A DNA stretch of 7,985 nucleotides from Gammaproteobacteria bacterium (GCA_030830595.1 JAURMS010000242.1:1-7985); one strand, 5' to 3'; positions 1 through 5,366 are shown, numbered from the stretch's first letter. Program-made: numbers and translations. Notes: generated from the sequence alone by a model not told the origin.

Positions 1-340
1 GCCGACCTCCAAGTTCCTCCAGACGCTCGCGGCACCAGGCCAGGTGATCGCCTTCCTCTTCTGCGGCGCGGCGCATGGCGTCGGCGAGTGCCGGGGTACG
101 CGCTGTCAGGGCCTGGCCGTGATAGAGGCCCTGCGCGGCAATTTCCCCCGCATGGTCGACCCGGATCAGCCCAACGACGCGAGCCTTGTCCGCCTCGGCC
201 AGGTCGTCTGTTCCCTGGGCCCCTGCCGGGTTCGGCCGCCGGGCCCGGGGATGGGCAAACAGCGTCCTCAGGCCGCGATCGAGGGTGTCGAGCAGGCGAT
301 CCATGGGGTCCAGGGCCCGGTCCGGGGCAGGGGCATTCAT
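1..340 (-). CDS. coq7: 3-demethoxyubiquinol 3-hydroxylase Coq7 (partial, N-terminal part)
   Basis: Di-iron hydroxylase that carries out the C6 ring hydroxylation late in ubiquinone synthesis, replacing the flavoprotein UbiF of enterics; a peripheral membrane enzyme. The reverse strand reads 113 codons to the window edge, so the C-terminal half is missing. The protein opens MNAPAPDRALDP, and residues 58-73 read GLIRVDHAGEIAAQGL, the Coq7 signature around the first iron-ligand glutamate (E66). A second ligand pair follows as E96-x-x-H99 in EEEGDHLAW. The remaining ligands would lie outside the window. The ATG at 340 is chosen; an in-frame ATG at 346 would add two residues (MH). No Shine-Dalgarno sequence precedes either, and a TATAAT box sits directly upstream (see the promoter entry). 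It is divergent from rplM. Family assignment is firm; the choice of start is less so. Confidence 0.93.
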   Translation of the reverse strand, partial: MNAPAPDRALDPMDRLLDTLDRGLRTLFAHPRARRPNPAGAQGTDDLAEADKARVVGLIRVDHAGEIAAQGLYHGQALTARTPALADAMRRAAEEEGDHLAWCRERLEELGGR

Positions 341-346
341 ATGCAT

Positions 347-352
347 ATTATA
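347..352 (-). promoter_or_regulatory. Putative coq7 -10 box, leaderless spacing
   Basis: On the reverse strand a perfect TATAAT (352 to 347) lies 6 nt before the ATG at 340, so initiation 6-8 nt downstream would begin the mRNA at or beside the start codon. I see no convincing -35 hexamer at 16-18 bp (GGGCGC or similar), so the promoter is only partly supported. The absence of an SD upstream of the start agrees with a leaderless message. Confidence 0.45.
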
Positions 353-394
353 TAGGGGGTAACAGAGGGGCGCCCGCCCGACCCCCGACTGGGC

Positions 395-424
395 TTGGCA
401 AACAGGGGCTAGGTTCATTAGAAT
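395..424 (+). promoter_or_regulatory. Sigma70-type promoter of rplM-rpsI
   Basis: TTGGCA at 395-400 and TAGAAT at 419-424 are separated by 18 bp, each one mismatch from consensus. The predicted start is near 431, giving a leader of about 33 nt that contains the rplM Shine-Dalgarno sequence (AAGGGG, 452-457). In E. coli, L13 represses its own operon by binding the mRNA; the short leader here would have to hold any such site. Confidence 0.7.
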
Positions 425-463
425 TCCGCTTCTTTGCTTGAACGTCTCCGCAAGGGGCCCCTG

Positions 464-895
464 ATGAAGACCACATTTACGACCCCGCAGACCGTGCGGA
501 GGGACTGGTTCGTAGTCGACGCCGCCGGCAAGACCCTCGGTCGCCTGGCGTCCGAACTTGCCTTCCGCCTGCGCGGCAAGCACAAGGCCGACTACACGCC
601 CCACGTGGACTGCGGCGATCACATCATCGTGATCAACGCGGGCAAGGTGGCGGTCACCGGCAACAAGCTCCGCGACAAAAAGTACTACCACCACACCGGC
701 TACATGGGCAATCTCAAGACCATCGGTCTCGACAAGCTGCTCAAGGAGCATCCGGAGAGGGCGATCGAGTTTGCCGTCAAGGGCATGCTGCCCAAGACCG
801 TTCTCGGGCGCCAGATGTACCGGAAGCTGCACGTGTTCGCCGGCGGCGAACACCCGCACGCGGCACAGCAACCCAAGCCGCTGGAACTGGCCTGA
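464..895 (+). CDS. rplM: 50S ribosomal protein L13
   Basis: Early-assembling protein of the large ribosomal subunit. The 143-residue product matches the 142 residues of E. coli L13. Typical family blocks are visible: RRDWFVVDAAGKTLGRLAS near the N-terminus, HVDCGDHIIVINAGKVAVTG in the middle, and AVKGMLPKTVLGRQMYRKL followed by the AGGEHPHAAQQP tail. The reading frame is open from an ATG at 434, but the start at 464 is preferred because it has AAGGGG at 452-457 with 6 nt spacing and gives the family-standard MKTTF N-terminus. The upstream ATG lies only a few nt after the predicted transcription start. It is the first gene of an operon with rpsI, 26 nt downstream. Confidence 0.98.
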   Translation: MKTTFTTPQTVRRDWFVVDAAGKTLGRLASELAFRLRGKHKADYTPHVDCGDHIIVINAGKVAVTGNKLRDKKYYHHTGYMGNLKTIGLDKLLKEHPERAIEFAVKGMLPKTVLGRQMYRKLHVFAGGEHPHAAQQPKPLELA

Positions 896-921
896 CGGCC
901 GCACTGACAGGACACTGATTC

Positions 922-1314
922 ATGGCCATTCAAGCTGATTACGGAACGGGTCGTCGCAAGACCGCCTCGGCGAAGGTTTTCCTCAAGCCCGGCTCGGGCA
1001 AGATCACGGTCAATGGCCGTGCCCTCGATGAGTTCTTTGGTCGCGAGACGGGTCGGATGATGGTTCGCCAGCCGCTCGAACTCACCGGCACTGGTGACCG
1101 CTTCGACATCGCCGTCAGCGTGGAGGGCGGTGGGGTCACCGGGCAGGCGGGTGCCATCCGTCACGGCATCACCCGGGCACTGATCAGCTATGACGAGACC
1201 CTGCGCCCGCAGCTGCGTGCTGCGGGTTTCGTTACCCGAGACGCACGCGAGGTCGAGCGCAAGAAAGTGGGTCGGCGCAAGGCTCGTCGCGGTACCCAGT
1301 ACAGCAAGCGCTGA
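922..1314 (+). CDS. rpsI: 30S ribosomal protein S9
   Basis: Small-subunit protein whose C-terminal tail reaches the P-site tRNA. It has 130 residues, the usual bacterial length. It begins AIQADYGTGRRKTASAKVFL, contains the GGGVTGQAGAIRHGITRAL block, and ends in the basic tail RRKARRGTQYSKR, with the invariant terminal Lys-Arg that contacts P-site tRNA. AGGA at 909-912 precedes the ATG with 9 nt spacing. It forms the classic rplM-rpsI operon. The stop codon is only 14 nt before a tRNA gene, with no terminator between, so the operon transcript probably includes that tRNA. Confidence 0.98.
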   Translation: MAIQADYGTGRRKTASAKVFLKPGSGKITVNGRALDEFFGRETGRMMVRQPLELTGTGDRFDIAVSVEGGGVTGQAGAIRHGITRALISYDETLRPQLRAAGFVTRDAREVERKKVGRRKARRGTQYSKR

Positions 1315-1328
1315 TCCGACACCCTTAT

Positions 1329-1402
1329 TGGGGGATCGTCTAGCGGTAGGACTACGGACTCTGACTCCGTCAACCTAGGTTCGAATCCTAGTCCCCCAGC
1401 CA
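1329..1402 (+). tRNA. tRNA-Gln (anticodon CTG)
   Basis: A complete 74-nt cloverleaf. The acceptor stem is TGGGGGA (1329-1335) with TCCCCCA (1392-1398), the discriminator is G1399, and CCA is encoded at 1400-1402. The anticodon stem ACGGA/TCCGT (1354-1358, 1366-1370) encloses loop CTCTGAC with anticodon CTG at 1361-1363. The T arm is CTAGG-TTCGAAT-CCTAG (1375-1391). The weak T1:A72 first pair and G73 are known identity elements for glutaminyl-tRNA synthetase, supporting the call. It decodes CAG. No separate promoter is visible in the 14 nt after rpsI, so it is likely released from the r-protein transcript by RNase P and 3' trimming. Confidence 0.98.
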
Positions 1403-1411
1403 ATCAAGCCG

Positions 1412-1442
1412 AAGGCCGGTCGCAAGACCGGCCTTTCTTTTT
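1412..1442 (+). terminator. Intrinsic terminator of rplM-rpsI-tRNA-Gln
   Basis: A perfect 10-bp stem AAGGCCGGTC/GACCGGCCTT (1412-1421, 1426-1435) is capped by a GCAA tetraloop and followed by TCTTTTT (1436-1442). It lies 9 nt after the tRNA CCA end and 11 nt before the end of the convergent pepP. On the reverse strand the hairpin is followed by CGGCTTGATT, which is poor in T runs, so I call it rightward only. Confidence 0.93.
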
Positions 1443-1453
1443 GGTGGCGCCGG

Positions 1454-2761
1454 TCAGGCCGCCTGCATCAGCCGTTCAATGGCATCGGGCTCCTTGGGCA
1501 CACCATCTGTGAGGACCTCGTTGCCATCCGGTGTCACCACGACGTCATCCTCGATGCGGATGCCGATACCCTGCCACTCCCGGCTGACGCCTCGGGTGCC
1601 GGGCGGGATGTAGAGGCCCGGCTCGACGGTCAGTGCCATGCCCGGCTCGAGCAGGCGCCAATCGTCCCCGATCTTGTAATCCCCGACGTCGTGGACGTCC
1701 ATGCCCAACCAGTGTCCGGTCCGGTGCATAAAGAACGGTCGATAGGCCTCTTCCCTGATCAGCGTGGACACCTTGCCCTTGAGCAGGCCCAGTCGCACCA
1801 GGCCCTGGGTGACCGCGCGGACAGCCGCCTCATGGGGTTCGTTCCAGTGGTTGCCGGGCCGGGTCTTGTCGATGGCAGCCTGCTGAGCCTCCAGCACCAC
1901 CTCGTACAGCGCACGTTGCGGGGCCGTGAAGCGTCCATTGACCGGAAAGGTGCGGGTGATGTCGGAGGCGTAGTAGTCGTGTTCACAGCCCGCGTCGATC
2001 AGCAGCAGGTCACCGTCCTGCATCTGACGGTTGTTGGCCTGGTAGTGAAGGATGCAGGCGTTCGGGCCGCTGCCCACGATGGGGTAGTAGGAGATGTCGG
2101 CATGATGACGATGGAACTCGTGCAGCAGTTCCGCCATCACCTCGTACTCCATGCGACCCGGGGCTGCCAGCCGCATGGCCCGGCAGTGGGCCTGGGCAGC
2201 GATCCGTCCCGCCTTGCGCATGGCATCGACTTCCGGGCGACTCTTGAACAGGCGCTGCTCATGCAGCAGGTGGTCCAGGGCGACGAATTCCTGCGGGGCA
2301 TGCAGTCCCCGCTTGGCCTGGGCCCGCAGGCCGTTGACCCAGCCGAATACCCGCTGGTCGAAGTCTGGCTGGACGCCCATGGTGTAGAACACCCGGGGAC
2401 AGCGCTCCAGCAGGCCCGGGAGGATGTCGTCGATGTCGCCGATTGGAAAGGCATCATCGGCGCCGAAGTGGCCCACTGCGCCTTCCGGACCGGCCCGGGC
2501 ACCGTCCCAGGCTTCGCGAACAGGATCACGGTCGCGGACGAACAGGATGTATTCGCCCTGCGGCCTGCCAGGAATCAGCACTGCCACCGCTTCGGGTTCA
2601 CCGAAGCCGGTCAGGTAGTGAAAATCGCTGTCCTGCCGGTAGCGGTACTCCACGTCGCTGTTGCGATGCTTGACGCTTGCCGCAGGGAGGATGGCGATCG
2701 CGTCCCTTCCCATCATCCGCATCAGCTGCTTGCGCCGACGCGGAAACTCGCTCTTCCTCAT
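1454..2761 (-). CDS. pepP: Xaa-Pro aminopeptidase (aminopeptidase P)
   Basis: Cytosolic di-manganese peptidase of the M24B family that removes an N-terminal residue preceding proline. From the ATG at 2761 the protein has 435 residues (E. coli PepP has 441). An N-terminal creatinase-like domain (about 1-170, with DFHYLTGFGEPEAV near 46-59) precedes the pita-bread catalytic domain. All five metal ligands are present: D256 (LLLIDAG), D267 (ASDITRTF), H350 (MHRTGHWLG), E380 (TVEPGLY) and E404 (RIEDD). H346 and H357 of the active site are also present. A GTG at 2797 would add 12 residues and overlap ygfB, but the ATG aligns better with the family N-terminus. GAGGAG at 2780-2775 lies 13 nt before the ATG, a long spacing, directly after the ygfB stop, which suggests translational coupling. 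Unlike in enterics it is not followed by ubiH. Confidence 0.96.
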   Translation of the reverse strand: MRKSEFPRRRKQLMRMMGRDAIAILPAASVKHRNSDVEYRYRQDSDFHYLTGFGEPEAVAVLIPGRPQGEYILFVRDRDPVREAWDGARAGPEGAVGHFGADDAFPIGDIDDILPGLLERCPRVFYTMGVQPDFDQRVFGWVNGLRAQAKRGLHAPQEFVALDHLLHEQRLFKSRPEVDAMRKAGRIAAQAHCRAMRLAAPGRMEYEVMAELLHEFHRHHADISYYPIVGSGPNACILHYQANNRQMQDGDLLLIDAGCEHDYYASDITRTFPVNGRFTAPQRALYEVVLEAQQAAIDKTRPGNHWNEPHEAAVRAVTQGLVRLGLLKGKVSTLIREEAYRPFFMHRTGHWLGMDVHDVGDYKIGDDWRLLEPGMALTVEPGLYIPPGTRGVSREWQGIGIRIEDDVVVTPDGNEVLTDGVPKEPDAIERLMQAA

Positions 2762-2781
2762 GGGTCCGGGTGCGCTCCTCG

Positions 2782-3342
2782 TCAGTGTCGGGTCCACGAC
2801 TGGCCTGCCGTGCGGTCACGCCATGGCGCCAGTTCCTCGAAGGCCAACTGTACCGAGGCTCGCACGAACTCGGTCAGTTCCAGGTAGCTGGCCTCGCCTT
2901 CCTCATCGCCTTCGTGCGCCTGCAGGCTGGCGCGGGAGATTTCGCTGAAGTCGCCGAGGATTTCCCCGAGGTCACCGGGCAGGTCCATGTCCGCCCCGGC
3001 ACGGCCGAGCCCGTACAGGAAGCCGCCGCACCAGGCGGCCAGGGCCTCGACACGGTCGGCCAGGGGTTGTTCATCGTCGGGCAACAGCGGCTGGAAGCCC
3101 ATCTCTCCGCCAGCCAGTCCGTCGAGGCTGCCCTCCCGCAGGCTGGTGACCGTCGCGACCAGGGCCGAGGCTGTCTCCTCGGTGGACTCTTCAGGCAACA
3201 GGTCTACCGCGAGTTCGGATGTGGAAAAATCCAGGTCGGCGCAGAGGGTGCCGCAGACGCAACCGTGGGCCTCTGAGGCCGAGACGGCAGACCCCGCTGC
3301 CATCAGGCTGGCCTCGAGGTCGGCATGACTGACAGGCTGCAT
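2782..3342 (-). CDS. ygfB: UPF0149 / YgfB family protein
   Basis: A 186-residue acidic protein of the UPF0149 family, usually encoded beside pepP. Features seen: N-terminal SASEAHGCVCGTLCA with a cysteine pair (family pattern AHG.L.G), and the central AAWCGGFLYGLG motif near residue 106-117, followed by an acidic helical region (DLGEILGDFSEISRASLQ) and a C-terminal FVRASVQLAFEELAP helix. The family folds as an all-alpha protein of largely unassigned biochemistry; in Pseudomonas aeruginosa YgfB has been linked to beta-lactam resistance through control of the alpA/ampDh3 pathway. The ATG at 3342 follows a -10-like CATAAT by only 5 nt, so the message may be leaderless. It is the first gene of a two-gene unit with pepP, 20 nt downstream. 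Confidence 0.92.
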   Translation of the reverse strand: MQPVSHADLEASLMAAGSAVSASEAHGCVCGTLCADLDFSTSELAVDLLPEESTEETASALVATVTSLREGSLDGLAGGEMGFQPLLPDDEQPLADRVEALAAWCGGFLYGLGRAGADMDLPGDLGEILGDFSEISRASLQAHEGDEEGEASYLELTEFVRASVQLAFEELAPWRDRTAGQSWTRH

Positions 3343-3347
3343 GGCGC

Positions 3348-3377
3348 ATTATGCTCACCCAGCCGCCTGCGGCACAA
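3348..3377 (-). promoter_or_regulatory. Promoter of ygfB-pepP, leaderless geometry
   Basis: On the reverse strand TTGTGC (3377 to 3372) and CATAAT (3353 to 3348) are spaced by 18 bp. The -10 box ends 5 nt before the ygfB ATG at 3342, so a normal start site falls on the A of that ATG or within a base or two. A GGGTGAG upstream of the ATG overlaps the spacer and -10 region and so would not be transcribed from this promoter. Confidence 0.6.
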
Positions 3378-3390
3378 TCGAATCGGCTCG

Positions 3391-3419
3391 TTGCCCCCCG
3401 TACGCGCAAGTCCCATAAT
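3391..3419 (+). promoter_or_regulatory. Promoter of the TIGR02449-zapA unit, leaderless geometry
   Basis: TTGCCC (3391-3396) and CATAAT (3414-3419) are separated by an optimal 17 bp. The -10 box ends 6 nt before the ATG at 3426, placing transcription initiation at the start codon. The ten bases before that ATG hold no Shine-Dalgarno sequence. The promoter is back-to-back with the ygfB promoter, and the two share the CATAATGC string. Confidence 0.65.
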
Positions 3420-3425
3420 GCCTCC

Positions 3426-3659
3426 ATGGCTGAACCCGGCAACAAGTCCGCGTTCGATGCGGAACTCAAGAAGCTGGAAAAGCGGCTGGACGAACTCGTC
3501 GGCGCCGTGTCCCAGTTGAAGGAGGAGAACCGCGCCCTGCGGCATCGGCAGGACGCGCTGGCTGCCGAGCGTGCAGTCCTGCTTGCCAAGAACGAACAGG
3601 TTCGGGCACGGGTAGAGGCGATGATCGGCCGGTTGAAGGCCATGGAGAGCGGGGCGTGA
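3426..3659 (+). CDS. TIGR02449 family coiled-coil protein (ZapB-like)
   Basis: A 77-residue, highly charged protein. From about residue 8 to 75 it is one heptad-like coiled coil (ELKKLEKRLDELVGAV, then QLKEENRALRHRQDAL, then AAERAVLLAKNEQVRARVEAM), with the LKEEN.ALR.R...L..ER..L..KN..AR..VE.MI.RLK pattern of the TIGR02449 family. That family sits immediately upstream of zapA in many gammaproteobacteria and resembles the Z-ring stabiliser ZapB, so a division role is likely but inferred from context. The frame is open back to an ATG at 3351, but that lies upstream of the promoter at 3391-3419, so the ATG at 3426 is chosen. The stop overlaps the next start as GTGA. Confidence 0.88.
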   Translation: MAEPGNKSAFDAELKKLEKRLDELVGAVSQLKEENRALRHRQDALAAERAVLLAKNEQVRARVEAMIGRLKAMESGA

Positions 3660-3967
3660 GCAACGATTCCAACCGGGTATCGGTGAAGATCCTTGAGAAG
3701 GAATATCACGTTGCCTGCCCGCCGGAGCAGCAGTCGGCCCTGGTCGATTCCGCCAGCCTCCTCAACAAGCGCATGAAGGAGATCCGCGACAGCGGCAAGG
3801 TGGTGGGCCTCGATCGCATCGCGGTCATGGCAGCCCTCAATATCGCCAACGAGTTGCTGGCCGCCAAGGGGCGGGGTGAGCTGGAAGCCGGGATGACCGA
3901 CCGTATCCGCGGCCTGCGCGAGCGGGTGGAAGCCGCCCTGGCTGCGGGTCGGCAACTGGAGCTCTAG
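3656..3967 (+). CDS. zapA: Cell division protein ZapA
   Basis: FtsZ-binding protein that crosslinks protofilaments and stabilises the Z-ring. It has 103 residues (E. coli ZapA has 109). The N-terminal VSVKILEKEYHVACPPEQQSAL segment is the globular FtsZ-binding domain, followed by LVDSASLLNKRMKEIR and RIAVMAALNIANELLA; the C-terminal helix from about residue 70 mediates dimer and tetramer formation. The start is a GTG at 3656 whose last two bases form the TGA stop of the preceding gene, so translation is coupled; GGAG near 3643-3646 serves as ribosome site. Downstream, 6S RNA follows within about 50 nt, the conserved zapA-ssrS order. Confidence 0.95.
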   Translation: MSNDSNRVSVKILEKEYHVACPPEQQSALVDSASLLNKRMKEIRDSGKVVGLDRIAVMAALNIANELLAAKGRGELEAGMTDRIRGLRERVEAALAAGRQLEL

Positions 3968-3977
3968 CGAGTGTTTC

Positions 3978-4008
3978 GCCCTGCGCCCAATCCCCGGCGG
4001 GCGCGGGC
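3978..4008 (+). other. GC-rich hairpin between zapA and 6S RNA
   Basis: GCCCTGCGCCC (3978-3988) pairs with GGGCGCGGGC (3999-4008) through ten base pairs with one bulged T, enclosing a 10-nt loop. It is followed by AGTGTTTGG, which is not a convincing U-tract. It could be a weak zapA terminator, a processing signal for the 5' side of 6S RNA, or an mRNA 3' stabiliser. I see no clear sigma70 promoter between zapA and 6S RNA. Confidence 0.5.
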
Positions 4009-4016
4009 AGTGTTTG

Positions 4017-4206
4017 GCGCCGCCTGCGGTGTTCGATGCGGGTCTGGGAACCTCTCGACCCTAATGTGAAAAACCCAGGGGCTTGGCTCAACGGTCGCAG
4101 TGTGCAGATCCGCCTTCGAGCGGGGAGCCTTAGCGGCCGTGGCCTGTCCCACCTGTTGCTCCGTGTCGAGAGCAGCGGCCGGCAACGGCACAGGCGGGTG
4201 GCGCCT
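4017..4206 (+). ncRNA. ssrS: 6S RNA
   Basis: Small RNA that mimics an open promoter and sequesters sigma70 RNA polymerase in stationary phase. The location between zapA and the cyclo-ligase gene is the conserved site. Sequence parallels with E. coli 6S are visible: GTGTTCG near the 5' end (E. coli ATGTTCG) and AGCCTTA at 4126-4132. The fold is recognisable. The closing helix pairs 4020-4026 (CCGCCTG) with 4191-4197 (CAGGCGG). An 8-bp long-range helix CTCTCGAC (4052-4059) / GTCGAGAG (4165-4172) borders the large bubble. A terminal stem ACGGTCGC (4091-4098) / GCGGCCGT (4133-4140) has an apical hairpin TCCGC/GCGGG with a CTTCGA loop. The ends are set by alignment to E. coli and by the closing stem and could move by several bases. 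The 3' end nearly touches the fthC start, so 6S is probably processed from a longer transcript. Confidence 0.93.
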
Positions 4207-4211
4207 CCTTC

Positions 4212-4760
4212 ATGCTGAGTGACGCGCGCGGCGAGTTGCGGCTCGACTTGCGGACCCGGCGTCGCACCGTGGCGCCGGTTGCCGCCGGCGCAGCGGCACG
4301 CTCCGCTGCAGGCCTGCTGGCTGCCGCGGGCTTGCCGAGGCCGGGCTCCAGGATCGCGGTCTACCAACCCATCGATGGCGAGCTCGATCCCGGGCCGATT
4401 GCCGAGCGAGCAAGACGGCTGGGATGCGAGGTGTTCCTGCCCAGCATTACCCGACGGCACGGCCGGCGCATGCATTTCCGCGCCGAGCGTGGCACGCCTT
4501 GCCTCAATGGTCGCTGGCTCGACCTGGTGATCGTTCCCTGTGTAGCCTTTGACGGGGCCGGTCACCGCCTGGGTTTCGGCGCAGGGTATTACGACCGGCA
4601 TTTTTCGTTTCTCGCCCTGCGCTCGGCCTGGCGAAGGCCCCTGCTGGTCGGCCTCGCTTTCGAATTCCAGAAGGTGGATCGCCTGCAACCGGCACCGTGG
4701 GATGTGCCACTGTGGGCCGTGGTGACCGAGAAGCACTTTTATCAGGTCGGCACTGGTTGA
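4212..4760 (+). CDS. fthC: 5-formyltetrahydrofolate cyclo-ligase
   Basis: ATP-dependent enzyme (MTHFS/YgfA family) converting 5-formyl-THF to 5,10-methenyl-THF, returning a storage folate to the one-carbon pool. Family features: basic N-terminal RTRRR, YQPIDGELD (51-59), LVIVPCVAFDGAGHRLGFGAGYYDR from residue 105 to 129 (ATP and folate site), GLAFEFQ (147-153) and PWDVPLWAVVTE near the C-terminus. It has 182 residues, but the stretch between HFRAERGTPCLNGRW and LDLV lacks roughly 20 residues that normally carry the N-x-[FL]-x-I-x-EP motif; the frame is continuous, so this is not a simple frameshift. No Shine-Dalgarno sequence precedes the ATG, which lies about 6 nt after the predicted 6S 3' end. 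The start is therefore moderately certain. The 6S RNA-cyclo-ligase pairing is conserved and associated with shared transcription. Confidence 0.92.
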   Translation: MLSDARGELRLDLRTRRRTVAPVAAGAAARSAAGLLAAAGLPRPGSRIAVYQPIDGELDPGPIAERARRLGCEVFLPSITRRHGRRMHFRAERGTPCLNGRWLDLVIVPCVAFDGAGHRLGFGAGYYDRHFSFLALRSAWRRPLLVGLAFEFQKVDRLQPAPWDVPLWAVVTEKHFYQVGTG

Positions 4761-4788
4761 ACGCCGGCCCGATCGAGGAGGGATGAAG

Positions 4789-5262
4789 ATGAATCGATGG
4801 CTGTTCAAGTCCGAGCCCGATGCTTTCAGTATCGACGACCTGGCTGCGGCCCCCGGCAAGCGCACCCACTGGGATGGAGTGCGCAACTACCAGGTGCGGA
4901 ACATGATCCGTGACGAGATGCAGGCCGGCGATCTGGGTTTCTTCTATCACTCGAGTTGTCCCGAACCGGGCATCGCGGGCATCGTCAAGGTGATGGGCAA
5001 GCCGAAGCCGGATGAATCGGCATTCGATCCAGCCAGCAAGTATCACGATCCGGCCAGCAAGCCCGAGGCGCCGCGCTGGTACATGATCGACGTGCAATTG
5101 GTGCGGAAATTCCCGCGCCTCGTCTCACTCGAAGAGTTGCGCGCCCATGAAGCGCGCAAGCTCTCCGGCATGCTCATCCTGCGTCGTGGAAACCGTCTGT
5201 CGATCACACCGGTCGAGGAGAGGCACTGGCGCATCATCGAGTCGCTGGCCGCCTCGCCGTGA
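4789..5262 (+). CDS. EVE domain protein (PUA-like, thymocyte nuclear protein family)
   Basis: A single EVE domain filling the 157 residues. The PUA-like EVE fold is thought to recognise modified bases in nucleic acid; this bacterial housekeeping type has no firmly assigned substrate. Motifs: N-terminal WLFKSEPDAFSIDDL, HWDGVRNYQVRNMIR (the conserved W-[DE]-G-V-R-N-[YF]-Q-A/V-R pattern), GDLGFFYHSSCPEPGIAGIVKV, SKYHDPASKPEAPRWYMIDV and a C-terminal LSITPVEERHW. Two in-frame ATGs exist at 4783 and 4789. AGGAGG at 4776-4781 is 7 nt from the second but 1 nt from the first, so 4789 is chosen. It follows fthC by 28 nt and is probably co-transcribed. Confidence 0.93.
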   Translation: MNRWLFKSEPDAFSIDDLAAAPGKRTHWDGVRNYQVRNMIRDEMQAGDLGFFYHSSCPEPGIAGIVKVMGKPKPDESAFDPASKYHDPASKPEAPRWYMIDVQLVRKFPRLVSLEELRAHEARKLSGMLILRRGNRLSITPVEERHWRIIESLAASP

Positions 5263-5267
5263 ACGTG

Positions 5268-5324
5268 CATGGTTGATGCAGTGTCATCGTTGCGGAGCAT
5301 GCGCTTGCATTATTGTCAACCATG
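5268..5324. repeat. 9-bp inverted repeat overlapping a promoter
   Basis: CATGGTTGA (5268-5276) and its exact complement TCAACCATG (5316-5324) are separated by 39 nt. The right arm lies in the spacer between the -35 and -10 boxes of the mini-gene promoter and the left arm just after the EVE-gene stop. The left arm is itself within TGCAT-GGTTG-ATGCA (5266-5280), a smaller inverted repeat. It could be a pair of operator half-sites or chance; no known regulator consensus is recognised. Confidence 0.4.
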
Positions 5325-5332
5325 TATATACT
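5305..5332 (+). promoter_or_regulatory. Promoter of the lysine-rich mini-gene
   Basis: TTGCAT (5305-5310) and TATACT (5327-5332) are separated by 16 bp, and TG at 5323-5324 upstream of TATATACT gives a partial extended -10 character. The local A+T content is clearly higher than in the surrounding coding DNA. The predicted start is near 5339, giving a leader of about 27 nt containing the ribosome site TGGAGA (5355-5360). Confidence 0.65.
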
Positions 5333-5366
5333 CCCTCCCCGGATTAACCCGACATGGAGATCCAAC

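Noticed and set aside
44..441. Two rightward ORFs in the first 440 bases
   Set aside because: They lie opposite coq7, whose HAGE and ExxH iron-binding motifs are clear on the reverse strand, and extend across the rplM promoter.
1412..1442. Bidirectional terminator also serving pepP
   Set aside because: On the reverse strand the hairpin is followed by a mixed sequence rather than a T-run, so leftward termination is not supported here.
1691..2887. 398-codon rightward ORF opposite pepP
   Set aside because: It is the antisense of pepP, whose five metal ligands and family motifs are intact; the rightward translation shows no recognisable domain and is a product of high GC third-position bias.
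3837..4886. 349-codon leftward ORF across zapA end, 6S RNA and fthC
   Set aside because: It is antisense to a recognised ncRNA and two recognised genes, with low-complexity Arg/Pro/Ala-rich translation and no motif.
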